64,000 bases of DNA from Candidatus Nitrosopumilus sediminis (GTDB taxonomy: Archaea > Thermoproteota > Nitrososphaeria > Nitrososphaerales > Nitrosopumilaceae): assembly GCF_000299395.1 (NCBI RefSeq), contig NC_018656.1, positions 1,364,001 to 1,428,000 on the forward strand. Reading direction: 5' to 3'. The position numbers were made by a program, and so were the translations under genes. The notes below the pieces were generated by a model that did no database searches, was not told where the DNA came from, and was given only the letters and a program-made list of their open reading frames with translations. Positions 8,152 to 15,574 of the stretch are shown piece by piece (the stretch's first letter is position 1; every line of letters starts with the position of its first letter).

Positions 8152-9530
8152 TTTGTAGCACTCCTCAACCAACCTAAATTGTTGTTGTAAAATTCTCTAA
8201 CATCATCTAGATCATATTTTAACATGGCAATTCTTTCAATGCCACCACCCCAAGCTAAAACAGGTTTGGTTATTCCAAGAGGTTTTGTGACTTCGGGTCT
8301 AAAAATACCCATTCCAAATAATTCAATCCATTTTCCTAATTTTTCATTATATACCATTGTCTGCAATGAGGGTTCAGTGTAAGGGAAAAATGTCGGCCAA
8401 AATTTTATTTTAGTTATTCCAATTCGTTTGTAAAACTCTCTCTGAATCCCCATTAGATTTCTTAAAGATGCATCTTTCCCTACTACGACTCCCTCAATTT
8501 GATTAAATTCAACAAGATGTTTGTAGCTGACCTTCTCATTACGAAAAACACGACCCAATGAGAAAATTCGTGCCTCATCTGGTTTATTTTCAGCTAAATG
8601 TTTGATTGTAACGCAAGTCGTGTGAGTTCTCAAAACCATCTTTCTTGCTTCATTGATATCCCATTGATATCGCCAATTTTTCTTATGAGATTCAGAAACT
8701 TTCCTAATTTGATCAGGTGTTCCAATTTTTTTAGCATTTATTTTATCTAGATAAAATGTATCTTGCAATTCTCTTGCAGGATGATCCTGTGGTGTGAATA
8801 GCGCATCAAAGTTCCAAAAGCTTGATTGAGTCATGTTTCCAAAAATTTCCGAAAAACCTAACGTAACAAATATTTCACGAATTTCGTTTATGGTATCTTT
8901 TAGAGGGTGAGTTCTTGCAACAAATACTTCTGGAACTTTAGCTTCAACATCAATTTCTCCAGCAGTATCTGAAAGTTCTATAGACTTGGCAGAATCAGAT
9001 AAAGAAACTTCTTTGGACTTTATAATATCTTCAATAATAAAATCAGGTCTTTTTAAAAGTCCAGATAAATCGTTTGGATCAAGTTTATCTTTAGATAATT
9101 TTTCATTTCCAATAAGTTTGAGAGTTTTTTCACCAGGAAGTTCAGACGGGAAATTTTTAATAGAAATTTGATCAGATGATGCTTCAATCCAATTATTTTT
9201 TCGAGCTAATCCTATAGAAGGCCCAAAAACAAACCCCAGTTCTTTTTGTAAATCAGATAATTTTTTTGGTCCAGATTTTAGTAAATCCAGTAATCTTCTT
9301 TCAGGCAATCCTTTTTGAAAAGATTCAATCCCGTTTTTGCCTAGACTAATAACACTTGATTGTGATTCAGTAACAATAGCAAGATCTTTTAATTTTAACC
9401 ACTCAATTCCACGTCTAATTTGATCCGGTGAAAGATGTGTAGATTTTTCTAATGATTCAGGAGTTTGTTTCGGATTATCTCTCAAAGAGGCAATAATTTT
9501 TTTTTCAATCTCATGAAAAACTTGCGACAA
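8142..9530 (-). CDS. pheS: Phenylalanine--tRNA ligase alpha subunit
   Basis: Catalytic alpha subunit of archaeal phenylalanyl-tRNA synthetase. The first ~100 residues hold winged-helix-like repeats (EKKIIASLRDNPKQTPESL). The class II catalytic domain follows, with RTHTTCVTIKHLAENKPDE, motif 2 around SLGRVFRNEKVSYKHLVEF and motif 3 in AWGGGIERIAML. The start is TTG 9530 (MSQVFHE) rather than the upstream TTG 9536, because the shared AT box centred near 9557 is then 26-27 bases upstream. First gene of a pheS-pheT operon, divergent from trpS. Confidence 0.93.
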   Translation of the reverse strand: MSQVFHEIEKKIIASLRDNPKQTPESLEKSTHLSPDQIRRGIEWLKLKDLAIVTESQSSVISLGKNGIESFQKGLPERRLLDLLKSGPKKLSDLQKELGFVFGPSIGLARKNNWIEASSDQISIKNFPSELPGEKTLKLIGNEKLSKDKLDPNDLSGLLKRPDFIIEDIIKSKEVSLSDSAKSIELSDTAGEIDVEAKVPEVFVARTHPLKDTINEIREIFVTLGFSEIFGNMTQSSFWNFDALFTPQDHPARELQDTFYLDKINAKKIGTPDQIRKVSESHKKNWRYQWDINEARKMVLRTHTTCVTIKHLAENKPDEARIFSLGRVFRNEKVSYKHLVEFNQIEGVVVGKDASLRNLMGIQREFYKRIGITKIKFWPTFFPYTEPSLQTMVYNEKLGKWIELFGMGIFRPEVTKPLGITKPVLAWGGGIERIAMLKYDLDDVREFYNNNLGWLRSATKCQ

Positions 9531-9551
9531 CAGCAAAGAATTTGAAAAAGA

Positions 9552-9563
9552 CTTTTTAAACCT
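9552..9563. promoter_or_regulatory. Shared, nearly symmetrical TATA box for pheS and trpS
   Basis: The box TTTTTAAA (9553-9560), inside CTTTTTAAACC, reads as a TATA-like element on both strands. It is about 25 bases from the trpS ATG (9582) and about 26-27 from the preferred pheS TTG (9530), the archaeal TATA-to-start distance for leaderless genes. No second AT box with suitable spacing was seen for either gene. Confidence 0.6.
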
Positions 9564-9581
9564 TAACCTAAGTCAAGATGA

Positions 9582-10694
9582 ATGTCAGCTGATGACTTTA
9601 TTGTAACTCCTTGGCATGTTGAAGGCGATATCGACTATGACAAATTAATCAAGCAATTTGGGACTGAAAAGATTTCCTCAGAATTACTTGATAAAATTAA
9701 GAGAATTACAGGCGAGGATTATTTCATGCTAAGAAGAGGCATTTTCTTTTCTCATAGAGAAATGAATAGGATTGTAGATGAATATGAGAAAGGTAAAAAA
9801 TTCTTTCTATATACAGGAAGAGGCCCATCAGGACACACCCATATTGGTCATTTAGTACCATGGGTGTTTGCAAAATGGTTACAAGAGAAATTTGATGTTA
9901 ACATGTATTTTCAGCTTACCGATGATGAGAAATTTTATTCAAAATCGGATCTTACTTTAGAAGATACAAAAAAATTTGCATATGAAAATGCATTAGACTT
10001 TATTGCATTAGGATTCAAACCAGAAAAAACAAAAATTATCATCAATACAAGAAATATTCAATCATTATATCCAATTGCAGCTCAAGTAGCAAAGAAAATA
10101 AATTTCTCAAACACTAAAGCAACGTTTGGATTTACAAATGATACAAACATAGGAATGATTTTTTATACATCGTTACAATCAGCTCCTTGTTTTATTGAAG
10201 ATAAACCAGTTCTTATCCCATTAGGAGTTGATCAGGATCCTCACTTTAGATTAACCAGAGACATTGCGCCAAAGATTGGGAAACAAAAACCTGCATTAAT
10301 TCATAACATTATGATCCCTAGTTTGGAAGGACCAGGAGGAAAAATGTCAGCATCAGCTGAAAATGGAACGATATACACAACAGATTCTCCAGATGTAGTT
10401 AAAAAGAAAATTAACAAGCATGCATTTTCAGGTGGACAACCAGATATTGAACAACATAGAAAACTAGGAGGCAATCCAGACATTGATGTTTCATATCAAT
10501 ATCTTAGAATATTTTTTGAGCCAGATGATAACAAATTAAAAACAATTTATGAAGATTACAAATCTGGAAAATTACTTTCTGGAGAATTAAAAGCAATTTT
10601 GATTGAAAAGATTAATGCGTTTCTAAAGATTCATCAAGAAAACAGAGAAAAAGCTAAAAATCAGATTGACCAATTTCTATTTGAGAATAAATGA
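9582..10694 (+). CDS. trpS: Tryptophan--tRNA ligase
   Basis: Class I aminoacyl-tRNA synthetase (370 residues, usual archaeal/eukaryal length) that charges tRNA-Trp. The HIGH signature appears in GPSGHTHIGHLVP (near residue 83) and the KMSKS loop as KMSAS (near residue 255). GVDQDPHFRLTRDIA and AFSGGQPDIEQHRKLGG are typical of the archaeal TrpRS group. The last bases ATGA overlap the start of the next gene. Cytosolic. It faces pheS across one shared AT box. Confidence 0.96.
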   Translation: MSADDFIVTPWHVEGDIDYDKLIKQFGTEKISSELLDKIKRITGEDYFMLRRGIFFSHREMNRIVDEYEKGKKFFLYTGRGPSGHTHIGHLVPWVFAKWLQEKFDVNMYFQLTDDEKFYSKSDLTLEDTKKFAYENALDFIALGFKPEKTKIIINTRNIQSLYPIAAQVAKKINFSNTKATFGFTNDTNIGMIFYTSLQSAPCFIEDKPVLIPLGVDQDPHFRLTRDIAPKIGKQKPALIHNIMIPSLEGPGGKMSASAENGTIYTTDSPDVVKKKINKHAFSGGQPDIEQHRKLGGNPDIDVSYQYLRIFFEPDDNKLKTIYEDYKSGKLLSGELKAILIEKINAFLKIHQENREKAKNQIDQFLFENK

Positions 10695-10972
10695 AAATCA
10701 GTATTGCATGTGATGATAAATATGAGGCTAAAAAATTAGCTAGTTTCATTTTCATCAAAGAGGGCAAAGAGACTTACATTACAGGAATACTAAATGTGAT
10801 CAAAAATGAAATGGTAATTTCGTTAAAAGATAAATCTGCACATAGCATATTACTCAAGGATGAAGAAAATGTGGAAAATTTTGCAGATTTTATTCAATCA
10901 GTTATAGATAAAGAAAACATGTTAACGTCAACTGAAATAATTGAAAATGTTGTGGAAATAGTCAAAGAGTAA
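10691..10972 (+). CDS. Small conserved-looking protein coupled to trpS
   Basis: A 93-residue soluble alpha/beta protein that I do not recognise (starts MKISIACDDKYEAKKLASF; ends with an acidic ENVVEIVKE tail). Its ATG overlaps the trpS TGA, so translation is coupled and it is probably made with TrpRS. No motif points to an activity. Its first ~45 residues have the beta-alpha-beta rhythm of small KEOPS-like proteins, but a real Pcc1 lies at 24905, so I do not assign it. Confidence 0.75.
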   Translation: MKISIACDDKYEAKKLASFIFIKEGKETYITGILNVIKNEMVISLKDKSAHSILLKDEENVENFADFIQSVIDKENMLTSTEIIENVVEIVKE

Positions 10973-10973
10973 T

Positions 10974-11057
10974 TTATAGACCAAATGCAGCATATAATGC
11001 CACAATTCCAACAACGACAATTAGAGAAATTCCTAATGCCTTGAAATCACTATTCAT
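10974..11057 (-). CDS. 27-residue single-pass membrane peptide
   Basis: A short ORF (MNSDFKALGISLIVVVGIVA, then LYAAFGL) that is almost entirely one transmembrane helix after a six-residue polar start. It ends one base beyond the convergent preceding gene, so it fills the intergenic space. It resembles the one-helix accessory subunits common near respiratory complexes. The A+T-rich run upstream (11065-11100) could hold a promoter. Supported only by composition and fit. Confidence 0.45.
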   Translation of the reverse strand: MNSDFKALGISLIVVVGIVALYAAFGL

Positions 11058-11119
11058 GTATTGATTCTAAAATAATTATAATTAAAGTGTTAATAAATTC
11101 TCAAAGATGATTCTGTTAG

Positions 11120-11622
11120 TTATCTAGGAAAATATTTACTCTTTTTTGATTTTGGTCTAGATCCTTCTCGAGTTTTCTTTGGGACAGGTTCTCTAATTTG
11201 ATTACAATTTAGACAAAATACTCTTAATTCTTCTCTAGCAAGATCAGGTGCTGAAATATATTTTCCCCAAGAGGCCACATCACCTCCACGCCCTGAATTA
11301 TCAGAAGTGACATTTTCAGAAATAGGGCTTATTCCTAAAGCTCTCTCATCCTTAAAGCCACAATTAGAACAAATTTTTCCACCCAAAATTTCATATAATT
11401 TTTCCTTGATAGTCTCAAAAAATTTGTCTGAACCACCTGAAAAAAAGCTCTCTTGTTTTCTCAAAAATTTATCACTTCGTGGCTTACTAGGTCTAGCATT
11501 ATTCCTAGATTCCCTTCTTGATGAACGCCTGAATTTCTAAAAGAACGATATGGTTTGTTTTCTCGTCTGGAATTTCTTCCATCAGTTTTTCCGTCTGAAT
11601 ACTTTGATTTGTGTAGTTCCAT
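11120..11622 (-). pseudogene. Basic protein with degenerate HNH-like zinc domain, single-base frameshift
   Basis: Two frames join into one ~167-residue protein. The first begins at ATG 11622 (MELHKSKYSDGKTDGRN) and runs into an Arg/Ser-rich segment. Near 11534-11536 an AAA run must gain one A for the frame to continue as FRRSSRRESRNNARPSKP into the intact C-terminal 114 residues. That C-terminal part has the HNH zinc layout: KICSNCGFKDERAL, then RVFCLNCNQIR. The catalytic IDH of active HNH proteins is replaced by ISP. It is therefore probably a nucleic-acid-binding rather than cutting domain. The downstream frame alone would start at TTG 11464. The shift may be a real mutation or a homopolymer read error. 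Confidence 0.6.
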
Positions 11623-11695
11623 GGATAGAGAATTTGGGATCGATTGGTTATAGATACCTAGAGCTTTGATTTGTGCCTAGAAGAAAAAAATTGTA

Positions 11696-12025
11696 TTAAA
11701 CTAGAGATTTATCCATTTCAGAAGACATTATTTCTTGTACTTTAAGAAAATAGAGTTTTGTTGAATAAGGCATATCGTCCAAATTATTGTCAACGACAAT
11801 CATGAAATATCTAACAGCACGTTTTGAGATATCTAAGTTAAACTTCATAGTCAAGACCGGATCTTGATGAACCTTGATTTTGTCCTGAAGCCATGGAGGA
11901 GCCATTTCGATTGTTTCTTTGATGATTTTGTCATACCAATATGAAAGATTTTGAGGGTGCAGACCCTGTTTTAGATTCGCTACGTCAGTATCAATTTTTT
12001 TCATCATATGGTTGATGATTGCCAT
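11696..12025 (-). CDS. Small helical protein of unknown function
   Basis: A 109-residue soluble protein, mostly helical (YWYDKIIKETIEMAPPWLQD; FNLDISKRAVRYFMIVVDNN). It is not recognised; no metal or nucleotide motif is visible. Several in-frame starts exist (TTG 12034, ATG 12031, ATG 12025). ATG 12025 is preferred because GAATAAAAC (about 12046-12054) lies about 25 bases upstream. It lies 52 bases downstream of the coaD stop on the same strand, with its own apparent promoter. Confidence 0.7.
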   Translation of the reverse strand: MAIINHMMKKIDTDVANLKQGLHPQNLSYWYDKIIKETIEMAPPWLQDKIKVHQDPVLTMKFNLDISKRAVRYFMIVVDNNLDDMPYSTKLYFLKVQEIMSSEMDKSLV

Positions 12026-12077
12026 GAGCATCAATTCAGGAATTTTGTTTTATTCGAACTACTCAAAGTTCGATAAG

Positions 12078-12554
12078 CTACTTGTCAATTGATAGCAAGT
12101 TTCCATCAGCATCAATTTCTGAATTTTTGATTCTAGTCGTTGATATTCTAGTTCCATCTTTTGCCAGATACATTGGAACTATGACAATTTGAACTAAAGG
12201 AAGGTTCTTTTCTTTTCTTAATTCATTGAGTTTGTTGCCTTGATTGCTTGTCTCATCACTTACAATTAGAGCTTCAACTTCTTTTTCTAATACGGCAGGC
12301 CCAAAATCATTTTCTAATTTACTGATTTCAAAAGAGGCATTTGGAAATTCTCTAGAGATTACAGTTGTTAAATTTTCAAGACGTTGCTCATATTTGTTTG
12401 TGGTAATTTTTCCTCTTTTTGCAGCAAGCTCATCACTTGTAAGGCCTATGATTACTTTGTTTGAAATATCAAATGCATTTGATAATAATTTTAGATGACC
12501 TTTATGAATAAGATCAAAAGTTCCACCCATTGCAGTAAGAGAGTATTTCGACAT
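12078..12554 (-). CDS. coaD: Phosphopantetheine adenylyltransferase
   Basis: Adenylates 4'-phosphopantetheine in coenzyme A synthesis. The 158-residue protein is the archaeal/eukaryal-type nucleotidyltransferase: MGGTFDLIHKGHLKLL carries the (T/H)xGH motif near the N terminus, GLTSDELAAKRGK follows, and TRISTTRIKN (the ISSTxxR-like motif) lies near residue 140. Cytosolic. The ATG at 12554 is unambiguous. It is the upstream partner of the small gene ending at 11696, without overlap. Confidence 0.88.
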   Translation of the reverse strand: MSKYSLTAMGGTFDLIHKGHLKLLSNAFDISNKVIIGLTSDELAAKRGKITTNKYEQRLENLTTVISREFPNASFEISKLENDFGPAVLEKEVEALIVSDETSNQGNKLNELRKEKNLPLVQIVIVPMYLAKDGTRISTTRIKNSEIDADGNLLSIDK

Positions 12555-12621
12555 GTAAATTGATAATTTTCTTTGAAAATAAATCTACTAGTAGGTTTTG
12601 AGTCTAAATCAGAGATTATTT

Positions 12622-13317
12622 TTATAATTTCATGAATCCTTCTTTTATTAAGAATTGAATTCCTTGTACAAATGAACTGTCATCTATATCACCAGCAGCC
12701 CACCATCCTGCATTGTTCTTAATCCAATCTGGGATTTTGTTATTTTGAGATGATCCTTGTTCAGTTATTGGAATTTTCATAAAGTTTTCTTTGATTAAAA
12801 ATTGAATTCCTTGTACAAATGAACTGTCATCTATATCACCAGCAGCCCACCATCCTGCATTGTTCTTAATCCAATCTGGGATTTTGTTATTTTGAGATGA
12901 TGTATTATCATTTGAATTCACTACAAACGAAATAATTGCAATTGTTGTTTTTGTATTTCCATATTGAGCCTTGACTGTAAATTTACCTTCACTAAATTTT
13001 TCATTCAGAGGAATCTCATGAGTGAATGTTCCATCAACATCTACAGGTGTTTTTTGAGTTACAGCTAGATTACTTCCACTAAAAATTGAAATTCGCAAAC
13101 TTCTTTCTGCATCATACTTGTTGACATTACCTGAAAATATTACAGAATCCCCAAGTGAGTATGATTCATGATCAGATTTTATTTCCACAGTGTAGTTGTT
13201 GGCACTGGTTTGTTCAGGAGGTCCGCCATATCCTAAAACGTCAGGGCCAGAAGAAAATACAAAAAATAGAGAAATCACAGAAATAATGAAAAAATACTTT
13301 GTTATCATAATCAACAT
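12622..13317 (-). CDS. Secreted beta-sandwich protein with two tandem C-terminal repeats
   Basis: A 231-residue protein. The signal peptide (residues 1-29, rich in Ile/Phe, ending near VLGYGG) is followed by an Ig-like domain (about 40-135: YTVEIKSDHESYSLGDSVIF). Two near-identical units each read IPDWIKNNAGWWAAGDIDD, then SSFVQGIQFLIKE. Such WIKNNAGWW units recur in secreted proteins of ammonia-oxidising archaea; their function is not established. The two units are encoded by a nearly exact 114-base direct repeat, so the duplication is recent or maintained by gene conversion. Confidence 0.85.
   Translation of the reverse strand: MLIMITKYFFIISVISLFFVFSSGPDVLGYGGPPEQTSANNYTVEIKSDHESYSLGDSVIFSGNVNKYDAERSLRISIFSGSNLAVTQKTPVDVDGTFTHEIPLNEKFSEGKFTVKAQYGNTKTTIAIISFVVNSNDNTSSQNNKIPDWIKNNAGWWAAGDIDDSSFVQGIQFLIKENFMKIPITEQGSSQNNKIPDWIKNNAGWWAAGDIDDSSFVQGIQFLIKEGFMKL
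12641..12754 (-). repeat. Direct repeat copy 1 (WIKNNAGWW unit)
   Basis: A 114-base segment repeated at 12788-12901 with only a few differences, mostly at its 3' end in coding sense (FMKL/FMKI side). The period is 147 bases, or 49 codons. It encodes the second C-terminal unit of the secreted protein. Confidence 0.9.
12788..12901 (-). repeat. Direct repeat copy 2 (WIKNNAGWW unit)
   Basis: Partner of the segment at 12641-12754. It encodes the first of the two WIKNNAGWW units. In-frame duplication with a 33-base spacer. Confidence 0.9.
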
Positions 13318-13373
13318 AGCACATTTGTTTCTGCATTTAAAGGGTGAGTAGATGAGAAATTAATGAAGTATTT

Positions 13374-14441
13374 CTAACTCACAACTACCAGAACAAATGG
13401 GCCTTGATCTGCAATTGGAACATTGTTTCTATCCCAGACAAAAGTTTCAATAAAGAACAATCCAGTTTTTTCTGGAATCCAATCAATTGTTTGAGTTTCT
13501 AGTCCGGTTCCAATAAAGCGTCCATCAAATTTCCCAACATATTCAACATAAGGTAATTTGCCAGATTCTTTTACCTGAACGTAGTAAGTATATGCTGTCT
13601 CATCAGATTGTTGATCTGCTGCAAATTGAATCCAAGTTTCACTCTTGATATTAACTGGCGAGCCAACGCTTAGTTCAGATAATTTGTTTCCGTTAGAATC
13701 TTCCAAGAATACATTAGAAATAGTTACCAGTTTATCAGGTATTTGTGATGGGGGAATTTTGATATCAACAAGATCAGAACTGAAAATATTTGATTCTGCA
13801 AATAAGAAAAATCCCACAGCTCTTGAATCAATAACTTCATTAAATTCAAAGGAAATCTCAGCGTTTGGATCTACATCACCAAGTTCTATTGTATATACTC
13901 CAAGAAATCGAGGGGGTTCAAATCCGTCATAAAATGCAAGATAGACATTTGTGTCAGAATTTGGAGCGCCTCCATTTTCAAGTATACCTGAAAATCTAAA
14001 TGAATAATCTGAAAAGACACTAGTTGAATAAACGGTTAATCCTTTCTGTTTTGCTTCTGAAGAATCAAATCCCAAAAGAGAAACAGATGCCTGAGTTATG
14101 TTAGGATTTGGGGTTTGAGAGCGTATAGAATATGTAGACTTTCCATTAGGAGCAATTACTTCAAGTGTAGTATATCCCTGTACTACTTCTAAAGGAGCAG
14201 AGTCATAATCATCATAGAAGTTTACTTGAATTTTGACATTAGTCACAGGGGTTAGCGGATTTTTGTTTTCAGCGAGTCCAACGACAACCGTATATCCTTC
14301 TGCATCTTGATATACAAATTGAGATTCATTCTTCAGAGACACAGTTAGGGTAGAGGGAGTATCAGTAACTTCCGCAGAAAATGCTTGTGAAAAAGGAACC
14401 AAAAGCAAAATCAAAAATGTGCACAAAATCACCTTCATCAT
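13374..14441 (-). CDS. Secreted beta-rich protein of unknown function
   Basis: A 355-residue protein with a clear signal peptide (MMKVILCTFLILLLVPFSQA, cleavage near FSA-EV). The mature part is beta-rich, apparently three Ig-like domains: about 28-125 (TLTVSLKNESQFVYQDAEGY), 130-235, and 240-355 ending in TGLFFIETFVWDRNNVPIA. The last domain resembles the C-terminal module of the S-layer-like protein at the right edge (both have an aromatic FVWxxxxxP motif). No anchor helix, so it is probably released or held by the surface layer. Function unknown. Confidence 0.82.
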   Translation of the reverse strand: MMKVILCTFLILLLVPFSQAFSAEVTDTPSTLTVSLKNESQFVYQDAEGYTVVVGLAENKNPLTPVTNVKIQVNFYDDYDSAPLEVVQGYTTLEVIAPNGKSTYSIRSQTPNPNITQASVSLLGFDSSEAKQKGLTVYSTSVFSDYSFRFSGILENGGAPNSDTNVYLAFYDGFEPPRFLGVYTIELGDVDPNAEISFEFNEVIDSRAVGFFLFAESNIFSSDLVDIKIPPSQIPDKLVTISNVFLEDSNGNKLSELSVGSPVNIKSETWIQFAADQQSDETAYTYYVQVKESGKLPYVEYVGKFDGRFIGTGLETQTIDWIPEKTGLFFIETFVWDRNNVPIADQGPFVLVVVS

Positions 14442-14571
14442 GATTTTCTTTAAGAAATGAGATTAATTTCAGGTAACATAACAAATAGTGAACAAGAAAG
14501 GTAACAACGTTAAACCTAGTTTACACTGATGGATAGTTAGAATAAAAATAAATTAAAAATAGATTTTAATT

Positions 14572-14673
14572 TTATTTTCTCTTTGCGGTAATTGCTAACC
14601 AGTAAATTAATCCTGGAGTTAAACCAACAATGAGTGGTATGAATACCGGCCATGCGTCTGCTGCACTTGTCAT
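14572..14673 (-). CDS. 33-residue single-pass membrane peptide
   Basis: A short ORF (MTSAADAWPVFIPLIVGLTP, then GLIYWLAITAKRK) with one hydrophobic helix and a positively charged C terminus, the shape of small respiratory-complex or transporter-associated subunits. It sits alone between a secreted-protein gene and tRNA-Ala. Good codon usage and the orderly topology support it. No homology can be claimed. Confidence 0.5.
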   Translation of the reverse strand: MTSAADAWPVFIPLIVGLTPGLIYWLAITAKRK

Positions 14674-14750
14674 AAGTAAAAACGAAAACTTATCCTATTT
14701 AAATCCATCCAGTAGTCTGAATTCCTTTACAGATCGGAGAGACTGAAAAG

Positions 14751-14824
14751 TGGACCGGACGGAATTTGAATCCGTGACCCCCCGCGTGCAAGGCGGGTAT
14801 ACTACCAGGCTATACTACCGGCCC
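14751..14824 (-). tRNA. tRNA-Ala (TGC anticodon)
   Basis: 74-base cloverleaf on the minus strand: acceptor GGGCCGG with CCGGTCC, which gives the G3-U70 wobble that marks alanine tRNA. Anticodon stem CCCGC/GCGGG around loop CTTGCAC, T-loop TTCAAAT. The CCA is not encoded. No intron. Confidence 0.96.
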
Positions 14825-14904
14825 ACACGAAGAATGAATAAAGTGTGGATTTTAATTGTTGTCTTCTTGGCAAGGATTTTATTTGAAAACATGATTGTTT
14901 GAAC

Positions 14905-15459
14905 ATGGTACTTTTAGAATCACAAATCAAGCTAAAAACTGGAGATATTGCACCAGATTTTGAATTGATGGGAATTGATGATAAAAAACATTCATTGAGT
15001 GATTATAACAATTACAAGGGAATTTTAATAATTTTCATGTGTAATCATTGTCCATATGTTAAAGCAAAAGTAGATGCATTAAACGAGTTATATGAAAAAT
15101 GCGGCAAAGACATTGCAATGATAGGAATTAACAGCAATGATTCTACGGATTATCCAGAAGATAGTTTTGATGCCATGAAACAAACAGCAAAAGAGAAAGG
15201 ATTTGAATTTGATTATTTAGTAGATGAAACACAAGAGGTTGCAAGGAAATATGGTGCAATGTGTACTCCAGATCCTTTCTTATTCAATGCACAAAAAGAG
15301 TTAGTTTTTCATGGAAAAATAGACAATGCTATGAAACCAGATGATGAGGCAACCGAGAAAACAATGATTGCCAACATAGAGAAATTATTATCTGGAAAAA
15401 AAATTGAAAAAGATTTTGACCCCTCAATTGGGTGTTCAATCAAGTGGAAAGAAAATTAA
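14905..15459 (+). CDS. Thioredoxin-fold redoxin (AhpC/TSA-like)
   Basis: A 184-residue cytosolic protein of the peroxiredoxin/redoxin group. It has the N-terminal KTGDIAPDFELMGIDDKKH, then an active-site strand with CNHC (IIFMCNHCPYVKAK, near residue 48), where a CxxC replaces the single peroxidatic Cys setting. Further conserved parts are GINSNDSTDYPEDS, MCTPDPFLFN and HGKIDNA. This matches the thioredoxin-like family often annotated as redoxin domain protein. It probably reduces disulfides or peroxides; the substrate is unknown. ATG 14905 is chosen over an upstream TTG (14899). Confidence 0.87.
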   Translation: MVLLESQIKLKTGDIAPDFELMGIDDKKHSLSDYNNYKGILIIFMCNHCPYVKAKVDALNELYEKCGKDIAMIGINSNDSTDYPEDSFDAMKQTAKEKGFEFDYLVDETQEVARKYGAMCTPDPFLFNAQKELVFHGKIDNAMKPDDEATEKTMIANIEKLLSGKKIEKDFDPSIGCSIKWKEN

Positions 15460-15492
15460 ACTTAAATGAGTCTAGCCTAGAGATTTGTTCGT

Positions 15493-15567
15493 GGGCTCGT
15501 AGCTCAGCTTGGCTGGAGCGTTCGACTGATAATCGAAAGGTCATGTGTTCGAATCACATCGGGCCCA
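15493..15567 (+). tRNA. tRNA-Ile (GAT anticodon)
   Basis: 75-base cloverleaf: acceptor GGGCTCG with CGGGCCC, anticodon stem TTCGA/TCGAA around loop CTGATAA giving GAT, and T-stem TGTGT..ACACA-like around TTCGAAT. No encoded CCA and no intron. Confidence 0.94.
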
Positions 15568-15574
15568 TTTTTCA

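Noticed and set aside
10691-10972. KEOPS-type (Pcc1- or Cgi121-like) assignment for the small gene after trpS
   Set aside because: Only the general beta-alpha-beta rhythm fits; a convincing Pcc1 is at 24905 and no Cgi121 signature is visible.
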